Assembly (NCBI GenBank): GCA_964503965.1
Contig: CAZDCK010000001.1
Coordinates: forward strand, 1-64,000
DNA from: Eutrophocola sp964503965
Lineage (GTDB): Bacteria; Pseudomonadota; Gammaproteobacteria; Pseudomonadales; Pseudohongiellaceae
Direction of reading: 5' to 3'
Length of the DNA stretch: 64,000 bases
The translations under genes and the position numbers were made by a program. Positions 35,221 to 44,877 of the stretch are shown here, piece by piece; within the stretch, counting starts at the first letter, position 1, and each line of letters starts with the position of its first letter. A model generated the notes under the pieces. It searched no databases. It had not been told where the DNA came from and saw only the letters and a program-made list of their open reading frames with translations.

Positions 35221-37722
35221 TTACCTGAACGCTACATTCTGGTCGTTGCCAACCACTTCATTCATCAGAAAAGCATCACTGTTAACCACTGCAGTTATGA
35301 GTGACTGGAAACGGTAATTATCCTGTCTCGCAATACCCTGCACCTTCCTCACCAGAGGCATATCGTTGAAATCCATGCCACGACCAACAGCATAAGTAAG
35401 CATTTTCTGGATAACATTGCGGGCAACACTTTCCCGGTAATTAAGCAGGAACTCATTCAGGTCATCTGCCTTTTCCACTTCCATGCCATCATACAGAACC
35501 ACCGCTGTTTCGATCGGTTTGCCATTTTCCTCTTCCCGATACCGACCTATGGCATCAAATGACTCCAGGGCAAAACCGATGGGGTCCATCATCCTGTGAC
35601 AACCGGCGCAGGCTGGGTTGGTGCGATGTCCTTCCATCCACTCCCTCATGGAGGGAACATCCGCATTATCGCCGCCGCTTCCTGCCTGCTTGGGAGGCAC
35701 AATTTTTACATTGGGTGGTGGGGGCGGAGGCTCAACACCCAGAATACTGGCAAGCACCCAGTAACCCCTCTTAACAGGGGACGTTCTTCCGGGTTGGGAA
35801 GGAACAGTCAATGAACTGGCCTTGCCTAGAATGCCCGCCCTGATCGCCAGATCTCCATCTAGTTCAACACGACGGAACCTTTCCCCCTTGATGCCGGGTA
35901 TCCCGTAATGCATGGCCAGTCGCTCATTAACAAAGGTATATTCTGCTGTGAGAATATCGGTTACCGGACGATTTTCCTGAATAAGGCTATCCACCAGGAG
36001 CTCCACTTCGCGACGCTGGGACTGCCTTAGCAAATCATCAAAATCAGGAAACTGATCCGTTACCGGTTCGTGGGCATCCAGGTTGCGCAGTGCCAGCCAT
36101 TGACCGGCAAAATTACTGGTAAATGCGGCCGAACGGGGATCCTGCATCATGCGCTGTACCTGGGCTTCCAGCACGGCCGGGTTACCAAGTTCGCCATCTA
36201 TGGCGAGCTCCAGCAGCTCTTTATCCGGAATACTGCTCCACAGAAAAAAGGAGAGTCTGGAAGCAAGGTCCAGATCACTGATGCGGTAGACATCACCGGG
36301 TTCAAGATTGCCGGGCTCCTGTTCCATACGATAAATAAATTTCGGATCAGACAGGATGCGCTGAATGACAAGCGCAATGCCCTCGTCAAAATCACCATTA
36401 TTTTCCAGACCCAGTTCAAAAAACGACATCAGTTTTTCACGGTCACTGCTATCGTCATATCCCCGAAAAGCTAGTGGCGCAAGATTATCAATAATGGTCT
36501 GGGCATAAGCCTGGAACTCATTTCATGCAGATGGATAACAGGAGAATAATTTCTCGCGACTTGGCGTCATGGATGCCCCGCTTTCATTGTAGGGCCCATC
36601 AACCCTCACACTCCCCACATGGGGATACCAGGTATATCCCGGCAACCCACCGGTTTCGATGGTACTGCGTTCAAAATCATTGTTCATATCAAGCCCGAGT
36701 GCAAAGTTACGGGCAATAAACGTAACACCGATTTCATGGGGGCCGGCACTTACCGGCACGGTGACATCAAGGGTCAGCAGATTTTCTCCGGTATCTTCAT
36801 CGTTTTCATTGAAGAAGAAATTCTCGCCGATACCAAATTCCCTGTCCCAGTCAAAAACCTTGACCAGTTCACCATCCACAAGCACTTCCAGCTTCTCTCC
36901 CCTGACAGAACCGAAGGGCCTGTCATTGCCCATATTTCCGAGTGTGATCGCAAAGACCTTGAAGGCATACTCCCCATCCACAGGGAAGTTATGGGAAAAC
37001 TTGAGTCCGCCTCTGGTCCCAAAAGGCAGGCCATCAATACGAAAGTTCTGGTTGGCATCTTCAGGCACACGGTAGAGGGTTTGTGTAGGCCCACTGGAAA
37101 TACCCACCGCCAGTTGGCTGATATCTGCAGCAGCGGACAGGTAAGCCTCAAGCAGCGCCGGGGACAGCGTCAGGGCACCAGCCTGGTTGTCGAAACCATT
37201 ACTGGAATCATCTGCAGGCAGAAAATCCGCCGCATTGACTTGCAGACCAAAAAGGTCACGAATAGCGTTCTGGTATTCTGTTCGATTCAGACGATGAAGG
37301 CCGGGTCGTCCCGGGCGGATATCAGCATACCTGTCGATGTCGTTTTCAAGGGAAGCTGCCAGTGCTTGTATGGTTTCGACATCCGGACGTGGCTCACCAA
37401 CTGGCGGCATCATGCCTGCACGCAGGCGCTTGATCACTTTCTCTCCAATATCCGGTGTAATATGGATGTTATCTGGTCCAAGTCCCTCGAGGTCAATACC
37501 CCCGGAATAGTCCTCAAAATTATGACACCCGGTGCAATATTCATCGATCAGGCCATCAACATCTGTGGCTGCAGCCAGACTGCCTGTAGACACCCCAGGC
37601 TGTGCAGCATCACTGCTAGCCGCGTTGATATCTGCGGATGTGGACACCGACTGACTGCAGGCACTGACCAAAGTCATGGCCATGCAGGCAAGCAGCGTAT
37701 TGAGTTTGTGACCGTTTGGCAT
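35221..37722 (-). pseudogene. DUF1587/DUF1592/DUF1588/DUF1585 cytochrome-like protein, split by one in-frame TGA
   Basis: Two parts, 37722-36523 and 36522-35221, are in the same frame and separated only by a TGA at 36525-36523. Together they give about 833 residues, the normal size of the planctomycete-type DUF1592 family. Part one starts after a GGAGGAG site, has a lipobox (VSAC), a heme motif CTGCH and the DUF1587 domain (RPGLHRLNRTEYQNAIRDLFG). Part two has DUF1592/DUF1588 segments, a second heme motif CAGCH (AGCHRMMDPIGFALESF) and DUF1585. The TGA interrupts CYPSA-stop-NEFQAYAQTIIDN, between DUF1595-like and DUF1592 regions. These proteins are thought to take part in oxidative breakdown of complex substrates. 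Sequence error, recent nonsense mutation or readthrough cannot be separated here. Confidence 0.8.
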
Positions 37723-38112
37723 TCTCTCCTCCAAAGCTCCAGGGATATCGCATTTTCCTGTGCGTTTATAACCCTGAAATCCCCCAAAAAAATGGAAAAA
37801 CTATGCAATGGATATTGTCCGGAGGACTAATCGGAATTCCTTTAATCCAGATCAAATTCCGGAGAGATAGCAGACGTAATGCTGCCCAGATTTTTAAGGC
37901 TGGCACGATGTCGGATAACGCCCCCTGATGCCTTTCCCGACCTGCAGACCGGGGGAGATTTTCCGGATTACCCTAGGCAAACGGGCTGGCAGCCTATGCG
38001 ACCTCCAGTCGGGCCTGTGTCCTGACACTGACATACATACTTGAACTGCCTGCTTTTTTTTCCTTAATCTTTTTAATCTTTAATTCTTATCCTTACCTTC
38101 CATCTTTGGCTG
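37723..38112. other. Intergenic spacer
   Basis: 390 bp between the DUF1592 gene start and the gamma-glutamyltransferase gene end. A 41-codon frame at 37804-37929 looks unconvincing. A T-rich stretch at about 38047-38100 has short repeated TTTAATCTTT-like units. No hairpin terminator was found. Confidence 0.5.
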
Positions 38113-39996
38113 TCACCACGCAATTCCGTAGTCACTCCCAAAATTACTGGAACCCCCAATCATCGTCCCGTTTCGCTGGTCAAAATAGATACCGTTGATC
38201 GGTCCTGATGTCAGCGGATCCGTCTCAATGTCGTAGCCCATATCCATTAATCGTATACGGTCGAGAGAGGGTGTATCTTCCCGAAGCAGCAACCTGCCCG
38301 GTTGCATGGCATGCTCGCCGAAGGACGAATGCACCTGGAAACTATTGAAATTGGCGGCCTCCGCGGCTTCCTGAATACCCATACTGAACTCTACAATATT
38401 GAGGAAAAACTGGAGAAGATTCTGTTCCTGGGTATCACCCCCCTGTACTGCAAAAGAAAGAAAGGGTTTACCGTCTTTCAGGGCTAGTCCGGGTGTGAGG
38501 GTTGCCCGTGGACGTTTGCCTGGCTCCATGACATTAAAAGGATTCCGGGCCCTGTCCATCACAAAACTTTGCAGTCGCTGTGATAGCCCAATACCGGTAT
38601 CACCGGCAATATACGCGGGAATCCAGGCACCACTAGGCGTAATTGAGACAACCCAGCCCGACCGATCAGCAGTCTGGATAGATGTTGTGCCTGCCAGAAA
38701 GCCCTGCTCCTGGTTCATGCTGTTCAGGGGATTGTTGACAGCCAGTTCTTCGGGTGGGGCAATGACAGGTGACCAACTGTTTAACAGGTCACTGAATGGA
38801 TTCTCCTCGCCCTGGAAAGGATAAGGGTCTCCGGGTTTCACCACGGCAGTATTCCTTTCCGGGTTGATAAGCCGAACACGTTCCCGAGCATACTCTTTGG
38901 AGAGTAGCCCTTCAATGGGCTCTTTTGGCGGATAATAGGGATCCCCGTAATAAAAATCGCGATCAGCAAAAGCCAGGTTCATTACCTGGTACAGGGTATG
39001 GATGTATTCCGGTGTATTGTATTCAAGTCGCTTCAGATTGAAGGTTTCAAGCATGTTAAGCATTTGCAGCATCACCGGACCCTGAACCCAGGTATCCAGT
39101 TTATAAACATCGATACCCCGATAGGACGTTGTCCTTGGCGTTTCTATGTGCACCTGCCAGTTATCCAGGTCTTCGAGAGTGATTAAACCCCCGTCAGCCT
39201 GTACCGATTCAACCAGGTCCGCAGCAATATCACCCCGGTAGAAGCGATCGTAGGCCGCATAAATGGCATTTTTGCGTGATTGACCCGACTGGAGTGCCTG
39301 TTTTTCGGCGTCGACCAGTTTCTGGAGAGTATCAAGCAGATCCAACTGCCTGAATACTTCACCGGGAAAAGGGGCTGACCAGCGAGGCCGACGGGGATCA
39401 TGGTGAGGCAAAAAGAGTTGTGTGGAGGATTCCCACTTGAGAATGTCGCTGGCGTAAAACTGTATAGTTTCAGCCTGCACTCTTTCAATGGGGTAGCCAC
39501 GGGCCAGCTCCATGGCTGGTGCCAGAACATTAGCCAGGCTCATGGTGCCATATTCGGCCAACATGACCATTAATCCTCCAGGTGTACCCGGGGTGACAGC
39601 GGCCAGCGGACCATAGTCAGGAGGATGCGCCAGTCCAAGCTGGCGATATTTTTCCGGTGTTGCACCAGACGGAGCTACACCCAAGGCATTGATAGCAAAT
39701 ACTTTTTCTTCTCCAGGATGATAAATAAGCGCCTGGGTTTCACCACCCCATCCCATAGTATCCCAGAGGGTCGCAGATACTGCCAACATCGCAGCAGCAG
39801 CATCAACCGCATTACCACCCTGGTTAAATATCCGCGAGCCTGCGGACGCGGCACGCGGCTTGCCAGCTACCGCTACCCATTCCTGTCCATACAAAGGTGG
39901 TTTAGATGAATGCCTGAATTCCTGGGCCTGTACCGGCAAGACAACCACCAGGAAAAGGATGAAAAACGTAACACTGCATTTACATAAAAAAGTCAT
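38113..39996 (-). CDS. Gamma-glutamyltransferase family protein
   Basis: 627 residues from ATG 39996, eight bases after AAGG. Signal peptide (FFILFLVVVLPVQAQ). The N-terminal part has GNAVDAAAAMLAVSATLWDTMGWGGE. The autoproteolytic nucleophile threonine is in FLAGTTSIQTADRSGW, and later TPGLALKDGKPFLSFAVQGGD. Gamma-glutamyltransferases release the gamma-glutamyl group of glutathione or transfer it. GTTS replaces the commoner GTTH, which is seen in GGT-like subfamilies, so the true substrate may differ. Periplasmic. Confidence 0.9.
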   Translation of the reverse strand: MTFLCKCSVTFFILFLVVVLPVQAQEFRHSSKPPLYGQEWVAVAGKPRAASAGSRIFNQGGNAVDAAAAMLAVSATLWDTMGWGGETQALIYHPGEEKVFAINALGVAPSGATPEKYRQLGLAHPPDYGPLAAVTPGTPGGLMVMLAEYGTMSLANVLAPAMELARGYPIERVQAETIQFYASDILKWESSTQLFLPHHDPRRPRWSAPFPGEVFRQLDLLDTLQKLVDAEKQALQSGQSRKNAIYAAYDRFYRGDIAADLVESVQADGGLITLEDLDNWQVHIETPRTTSYRGIDVYKLDTWVQGPVMLQMLNMLETFNLKRLEYNTPEYIHTLYQVMNLAFADRDFYYGDPYYPPKEPIEGLLSKEYARERVRLINPERNTAVVKPGDPYPFQGEENPFSDLLNSWSPVIAPPEELAVNNPLNSMNQEQGFLAGTTSIQTADRSGWVVSITPSGAWIPAYIAGDTGIGLSQRLQSFVMDRARNPFNVMEPGKRPRATLTPGLALKDGKPFLSFAVQGGDTQEQNLLQFFLNIVEFSMGIQEAAEAANFNSFQVHSSFGEHAMQPGRLLLREDTPSLDRIRLMDMGYDIETDPLTSGPINGIYFDQRNGTMIGGSSNFGSDYGIAW

Positions 39997-40312
39997 ACAA
40001 TGAACCTTATCACAGGTCCTTTGTGACCCGACACTCAACATACTGACAGGGAGAAACCAATCTCGTGCTTTTTCCTTAAGCATCATGTGTCCAGGCAGCA
40101 GGATTTGTATGAGCTGAGTCTCGTTTTGGGACACATTTCAGGCATGAAGCCATGTCATCTGCACGCAGGATTTAAGATCCCAGGCGTGATTCAGCGCAGT
40201 AAACAGATGGATTTTAAAGGTTTTCTCGAGTATTCTTGCCGCCTTCCAAAAAGGCCCTGCCGGCTTTGCCCTGTCTGGCTTGAATACATTAGCTGCCAAT
40301 ACTGAATCGACA
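39997..40312. other. Divergent intergenic spacer
   Basis: 316 bp between the gamma-glutamyltransferase and deacetylase genes. It must hold both promoters, but I see no pair of good -35/-10 boxes. A short inverted repeat GGTCACAAAGGACC lies at about 40014-40028. Confidence 0.4.
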
Positions 40313-41071
40313 ATGACTGCACGTGTTTGTTTCACAATGGATAATCTCGGTGATGCTGCCGACCTGGGCCGCGGTGTCATCAGCGAACCCCGTAATCCGG
40401 GAGAACGACCAGCCCTTGAACAGGGATACCCTGCCCTGCTCGAACTCTATAAATGCTTTGGCATCACAATCACTCATTTCATTGAGGGGTGGAGTGCTGA
40501 AGCCTATCCGGATTGCATAGAAAGGGACCTGGCTGAAGGACATTCACTTGGCATGCATGGCTGGCAACATGAACTATGGTCATCACTGGATTATGACCAG
40601 GCCTTTGAAATCGCCGCCAGGGCCACTGATGCACTGGAAAGGGCCGGGACCAGGCCAAAAGCATTCCGGGCCCCCGGAGGAAAACGTACCCGTTTCACCA
40701 GCGAGATTCTTACCCAGCTGGGGTACACCATCGATTCCAGTCTTTGCCCCTCAGGGCAGGATGGCGGCGAAATAGAACAACTCACCAGAACCCTTTGGTC
40801 AGTGCCCTGGGAATGGGTTGGAGTTGATGCAAGTCACTGGCTGTGGCAGAAAAAAGAAAATGATGCGGTTGAGCAGGCCTGGAAAAATGCCCTGGATCTT
40901 GCTGTTGAGCAGGACAAGTATATGCTGTTCATCTGGCATCCACATGTCATGGGAATTGATCCCGAGCGTGTTCGCACTGGTGAGAAAATTCTGGACTATG
41001 TCACCGGTAATGACGATAAATTTGAGATTGTGACCCTGCACCAGCTGATTAATGAGCACCGTGACCAATAA
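40313..41071 (+). CDS. Polysaccharide deacetylase family protein (NodB-like)
   Basis: About 252 residues. The NodB fold is visible: motif 1 CFTMDN, motif 2 HSLGMHGWQHE, motif 3 AFRAPGGKRT and a late WHPHVMG. In motif 1 the usual TFDDG has become TMDN, so the second aspartate (a metal ligand in the family) is Asn while the histidines of motif 2 remain. No signal peptide, so cytoplasmic. Some members act as amidases on purine-like or cyclic imides rather than on chitin. Confidence 0.82.
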   Translation: MTARVCFTMDNLGDAADLGRGVISEPRNPGERPALEQGYPALLELYKCFGITITHFIEGWSAEAYPDCIERDLAEGHSLGMHGWQHELWSSLDYDQAFEIAARATDALERAGTRPKAFRAPGGKRTRFTSEILTQLGYTIDSSLCPSGQDGGEIEQLTRTLWSVPWEWVGVDASHWLWQKKENDAVEQAWKNALDLAVEQDKYMLFIWHPHVMGIDPERVRTGEKILDYVTGNDDKFEIVTLHQLINEHRDQ

Positions 41072-41141
41072 TTTTCGGCCTGTGTAATAATCACGTCTGT
41101 AAACAGACCTTTTCTCTCCATAGAGAGCCAGGACCGGGAAC

Positions 41142-41795
41142 ATGCTTCGACGTCTATTCAGGTTTTTCAGTGTCGGCACTCTGCTCGTTTTAATGGCACT
41201 GGGTTTTCTCCTTGTTATCTCTCCGTTTTATATTTATTCCGTCTTTAACCAGGAATTTCCGGTTGCCCAACTTGAATTCAGCGTTCAGGGAGATAAACAG
41301 TTCCTGGCCTCAATCAGTCAGGATGGCTTTTGCAGCCAGCAATCTTATCTGATTCAGGGAGATCAGTTTCAACTCGATGCCGGTTTTGCGAAATGGAAGG
41401 GCATAGGGATTCTGCTCGGGTTCGAACCCAGGTACCGACTCGACAGACTGAGCGGGCGTTACAAGGATATCAGGGAGCAAAATGAGTCAGTTCAGCAGGC
41501 TCATGATCTCTCACCAGACATGCTTTTTGATTTTTTCGATGAACCCGGTAATGCGAAGAATCACTGGATGGTCGATAACCGATTCGGTTCATCAGTGTAC
41601 CAGACAATAGATCCGTCTTTACGCTACACCGTATACGCGACAGAGGACAGCCTTATCCTGAGAACCGAACCAGTCTATACAAGGAATGAAGGTAATCTGT
41701 TGATAGAAATTAATAACGGATGCAGCAATGAGTCTGTCCAGCCCATGGAGTTTCTACTCGGATTCAATGACTGGCTGTTGGCGCGGCTACCGTAA
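41142..41795 (+). CDS. Hypothetical membrane-anchored protein
   Basis: 217 residues. One N-terminal hydrophobic segment (residues 10-32, TLLVLMALGFLLVISPFYIY) acts as an uncleaved anchor. The rest is a soluble, beta-rich domain with two cysteines (residues about 64 and 195) that might form a disulfide in the periplasm. No family recognised. AGGA lies eight bases upstream of the ATG. Convergent with the gene at 41841. Confidence 0.62.
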   Translation: MLRRLFRFFSVGTLLVLMALGFLLVISPFYIYSVFNQEFPVAQLEFSVQGDKQFLASISQDGFCSQQSYLIQGDQFQLDAGFAKWKGIGILLGFEPRYRLDRLSGRYKDIREQNESVQQAHDLSPDMLFDFFDEPGNAKNHWMVDNRFGSSVYQTIDPSLRYTVYATEDSLILRTEPVYTRNEGNLLIEINNGCSNESVQPMEFLLGFNDWLLARLP

Positions 41796-41840
41796 CAAAA
41801 AACGGTGGACAGAAAAGTCTTTGGGCAAAAAATAATGAGT

Positions 41841-42416
41841 TTACTGAATCCGCCTGACCTGAATAAAGCCATTCATGTTGGAAGCACTAAGCCTGAAAGA
41901 TCCTCCGAATGGCGAAGGATAAATACGAACCTGCATCCCTTCTCGTAAACGAAAACGTTTACTGTTGATCTGGTACCAGACCTGTCCGCTCTCCAATGTA
42001 ATCTCCCACTGGTTTGGTACTTTTTCATCCAGCCTGGCCACTAAATCTACCAGTTCCTTCTCACCATCGTCTGTTTCCAGAACACGGGCTGTATTTTCAC
42101 GATTCCTTGAAGCAGATACAGTTTCCCGACCAAAATCACTGATTGATGTTTCCATCACTTCCGGCTCATCATTCGCCTGGTGGGAAGTTTGCTGGCTACG
42201 CGCATTTCGCTCAATGGATACAACCGGTAAATCAACTTCTCTTTGTTCTGCGGCACGCATCTGCTCCTCCAGCAGGTCATAGCAGGCGTAGCGTTCTTCA
42301 TCCACCTCCATGGCCATGCATGGACCTATATCCACGTAGACACCGGCACTCTGGGCCTGGACATGAACGGCGAAAAGGAGCGGAAGCAGTAAGGAAAGAA
42401 GTCTACATCTGGTCAT
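41841..42416 (-). CDS. Secreted hypothetical protein
   Basis: 191 residues with a signal peptide (LLSLLLPLLFAVHVQAQ). Mature part: a cysteine pair (CMAM...RYACYDLLEEQM) and an acidic, low-complexity middle. The C-terminal beta-rich domain (VPNQWEITLESGQVWYQI, then LREGMQVRIYPSPFGGSFRL) resembles a small SH3- or OB-like fold. No family named. Confidence 0.62.
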   Translation of the reverse strand: MTRCRLLSLLLPLLFAVHVQAQSAGVYVDIGPCMAMEVDEERYACYDLLEEQMRAAEQREVDLPVVSIERNARSQQTSHQANDEPEVMETSISDFGRETVSASRNRENTARVLETDDGEKELVDLVARLDEKVPNQWEITLESGQVWYQINSKRFRLREGMQVRIYPSPFGGSFRLSASNMNGFIQVRRIQ

Positions 42417-42519
42417 CAGAACAGCTCTGTGTGATTAACATCCCTCGTCTAGAATAAAGCAGGGGGAACAGCAACTCAACGAAAAAGAGAAAGTCTCCCC
42501 GTAATGAACTACCTACATG

Positions 42520-43560
42520 TCAAAGAGCAAAACTGTTCCTGATGAACTGGGTCACATTCCATTTTTCACCCGCTTCGGGTGGCCTGCCCGCATGTAATGT
42601 ACGCATATCGGAACTCCCATCCTCCAGGGAATTCACGAAGTATATGCCTTCCCCACAACTCCCCTTGTGGCTAAGCTCAAGAATTGGAAATTCTGTCTCT
42701 CCGTTTTTATAATTATCGTTTAAATAAATAATGAACGTGATAATTCGTTGTCCCTGGTCTTTAATAACCTCTGTGTAATCCGGAATGGTCGGATCGATAA
42801 AGTCATAGTGCTCGGTTATTTGCTCCCCCTCACCGTAGTGAAGGACGGTAGCAGCTTCAAATTGTCGAAAATTAATGCCTGTGGCTGCCGCCATCTTCAT
42901 CTGGATCATCAAGTTAACCAGATCAGTTTCCACCATATTGAAAATGGCGGCCGAGTTGGTTCGTGTATGGCTTTCAGTAACCGTTCTCTTGACGGCGTCA
43001 TAGACCTGGGCTCTGGTTAATCGATCTCTGGCTTTTTCCATTAACCATAAGCAAATATCTTTATTGACGAAGCCCCTGAAAGTCCTTATCAGGGGACTAT
43101 GTGATAAAGTTTTTCCTTCTGGAGCATGCATCCAGTAATCGAAATCGACAGAGGCTGCCAACCTGAACCAGTAATCCTTCTGATCATCATCATTCCTGGC
43201 CAGCTCCCTGTCCCCCGCCAGAGCCTTGAGTTGCAGCCTTGCGGGCAACCAGCTCTTCTCTGCCGACAGTCTCAGGGCATTCAGCGCATTGCGCCAGTCC
43301 TGCCTGACATACATGCCAAGTGCATAAAGTACACTGAGCAATGCCAGAGCCTCTGGACCACCACCCTCTGCCGCCTGGACTATGTATCCCACTCCCTCTT
43401 TGGGCAAGGCAGGTGTCCGGTCTCCCACTATCATCCGTTTACCCAGGCGGGTTTTGGCTTCCACGTCCCCTTTTTCTGAGGCTTTCAAAAGACTGTTGAT
43501 GGCTTCCTGATGATTCCCTTCATTATCCAGGCGATCAGATTCCAGTATTTCCGGTGAAAT
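42520..43560 (-). CDS. 2OG-Fe(II) oxygenase with Sel1-like repeats, start codon unclear
   Basis: 322 residues from the TTG at 43488, but homology-like sequence extends upstream in frame to about 43560 (SPEILESDRLDNEGNHQEAI) with no ATG, GTG or TTG. The TAA at 43572-43570 bounds the frame. The first 130 residues are Sel1/TPR-like helices. The C-terminal prolyl-4-hydroxylase-type domain has the iron ligands HYD (QITEHYDFIDP) and a distal His in MRTLHAGRP plus Lys in GEKWN. Such enzymes hydroxylate proline or other residues using 2-oxoglutarate and O2. The real start may be an ATA or ATT codon or was lost. Confidence 0.75.
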   Translation of the reverse strand: MSPEILESDRLDNEGNHQEAINSLLKASEKGDVEAKTRLGKRMIVGDRTPALPKEGVGYIVQAAEGGGPEALALLSVLYALGMYVRQDWRNALNALRLSAEKSWLPARLQLKALAGDRELARNDDDQKDYWFRLAASVDFDYWMHAPEGKTLSHSPLIRTFRGFVNKDICLWLMEKARDRLTRAQVYDAVKRTVTESHTRTNSAAIFNMVETDLVNLMIQMKMAAATGINFRQFEAATVLHYGEGEQITEHYDFIDPTIPDYTEVIKDQGQRIITFIIYLNDNYKNGETEFPILELSHKGSCGEGIYFVNSLEDGSSDMRTLHAGRPPEAGEKWNVTQFIRNSFAL

Positions 43561-43701
43561 TTCTATAGATTATTTGACTACCTGTTATATAAAAGGCTTT
43601 AGGTCAGAATAATCCAGTCCATATGGGTTTTCAATTTCCGTCCTGATTCTGGACTAGCGTCTGCTTGCGCCATAGAATCGTTAAAACACCGCATACATGC
43701 A

Positions 43702-44778
43702 ATGGGAAAAAATTTGAGAGTTCAATTTCACCCTGTCTTCCCGGCGGCATATACCTGTTCACTCATTCTGCTTGCCGTTTTTTCCCTTCCACTGATGGCT
43801 GCGGACAGGTACGTCAATGCCGACAATCATGACTCTGAACAGATACGTCCCGTGGAACTTCCAGAACCACCACGACCTGCATCACGGTTTGGACCTGGTC
43901 CGGAAGGCTGGATAACTCTTCGCTTTACAATCAAGGCCGACGGTTCCGTCGATAACATTGATATTATTGATGTTATGCCTGCAGAATTTCCCGTGAGCGA
44001 TACCATTGATACTCTCAAATCCTGGGCTTTCATGCCGGCGATACTCGACGGGTCGGCTATGGATTGGCACAACAATATTCTCGTCATCAATTTCGACCTG
44101 CCACAGATTCCCAATATATCCGGTCCACGATTCACTGCACCTTATGCAGAAGTACAGGCCCTGATCAATGGGGGCCGACTCGACCAGGCTTTACGAAAGG
44201 CTGGGGAAAACCTCAAGGAAGCCACGTACAGCCTCCATGATATTAGTCTGGCCAACATTCAGCTCAGTACCATCGAAATGCAGCGACAGGACCTGCACAC
44301 TGCCCACCAGGCCATTACCTGAGCAACACTGGCCCAGGTAAACCAGCTGACTGCACAGGAGATGGATGTCGCCCTGCAATACCGCTTTAATATTGAACTG
44401 GCCCTGGGCAGATATATGGATGCCTTGACCTCCTATGAGCGTCGACTTGACCTGGAAATCCTCCCTGATGATGACCTGATGCATACCCAGGCACAGCAGA
44501 TCCAGGAAGCTCTAAATAAAGCGTTTACCCTGAATGCCAAGGGAAAAATTCTGGACAGTAGCAAGGGTTGGTTTTTCATCCCCTCGCGACGGGCATTTAC
44601 CATCGCCGATGTCGTTGGTGATCTTGAAAACATTGAAGTCGTGTGTAACCGCAACAGAGTGAGCCTGGAATACCAGGCAGATGTGGAATGGAGTCTGCCT
44701 GATACCTGGGGAGAATGTTCACTTACCGTGTGGGGTGCAAAAAATACGAGTTTTACGTTCTTTGAGTTTCCGGAATAG
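43702..44778 (+). pseudogene. TonB-C-like periplasmic protein, interrupted by one in-frame TGA
   Basis: The frame runs from ATG 43702 to a TGA at 44320-44322 (206 residues) and continues in the same frame from 44323 to 44778. The whole would be about 358 residues. The N-terminus has a signal peptide (LILLAVFSLPLMAADR). Residues 60-130 resemble the TonB C-terminal domain (WITLRFTIKADGSVDNIDI, then LKSWAFMPAIL). The second part is helical, then beta-rich. Continuity across the stop (HTAHQAIT-stop-ATLAQVNQL) in a helix suggests a recent nonsense change or sequence error. Role unknown. Confidence 0.7.
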
Positions 44779-44877
44779 TCCTCTTGATAGCAAGAATCCC
44801 GGATGGCTGTATCCAGCGCCCTGACTGTGTTTGATGCAGATTAATTACCACACCGTTTTTTCGCTTATCATTGCCTC

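Noticed and set aside
36523..36525. Selenocysteine codon
   Set aside because: No selenium machinery or convincing hairpin is seen and the interrupted position does not look like a redox site; kept only as one testable option.
36619..37830. Long plus-strand frame opposite the DUF1592 gene (403 codons)
   Set aside because: It is an antisense shadow; the minus strand carries the heme motifs, lipobox and ribosome site.
37804..37929. 41-codon frame in the spacer before gamma-glutamyltransferase
   Set aside because: Basic, low-information sequence without start signals or known pattern.
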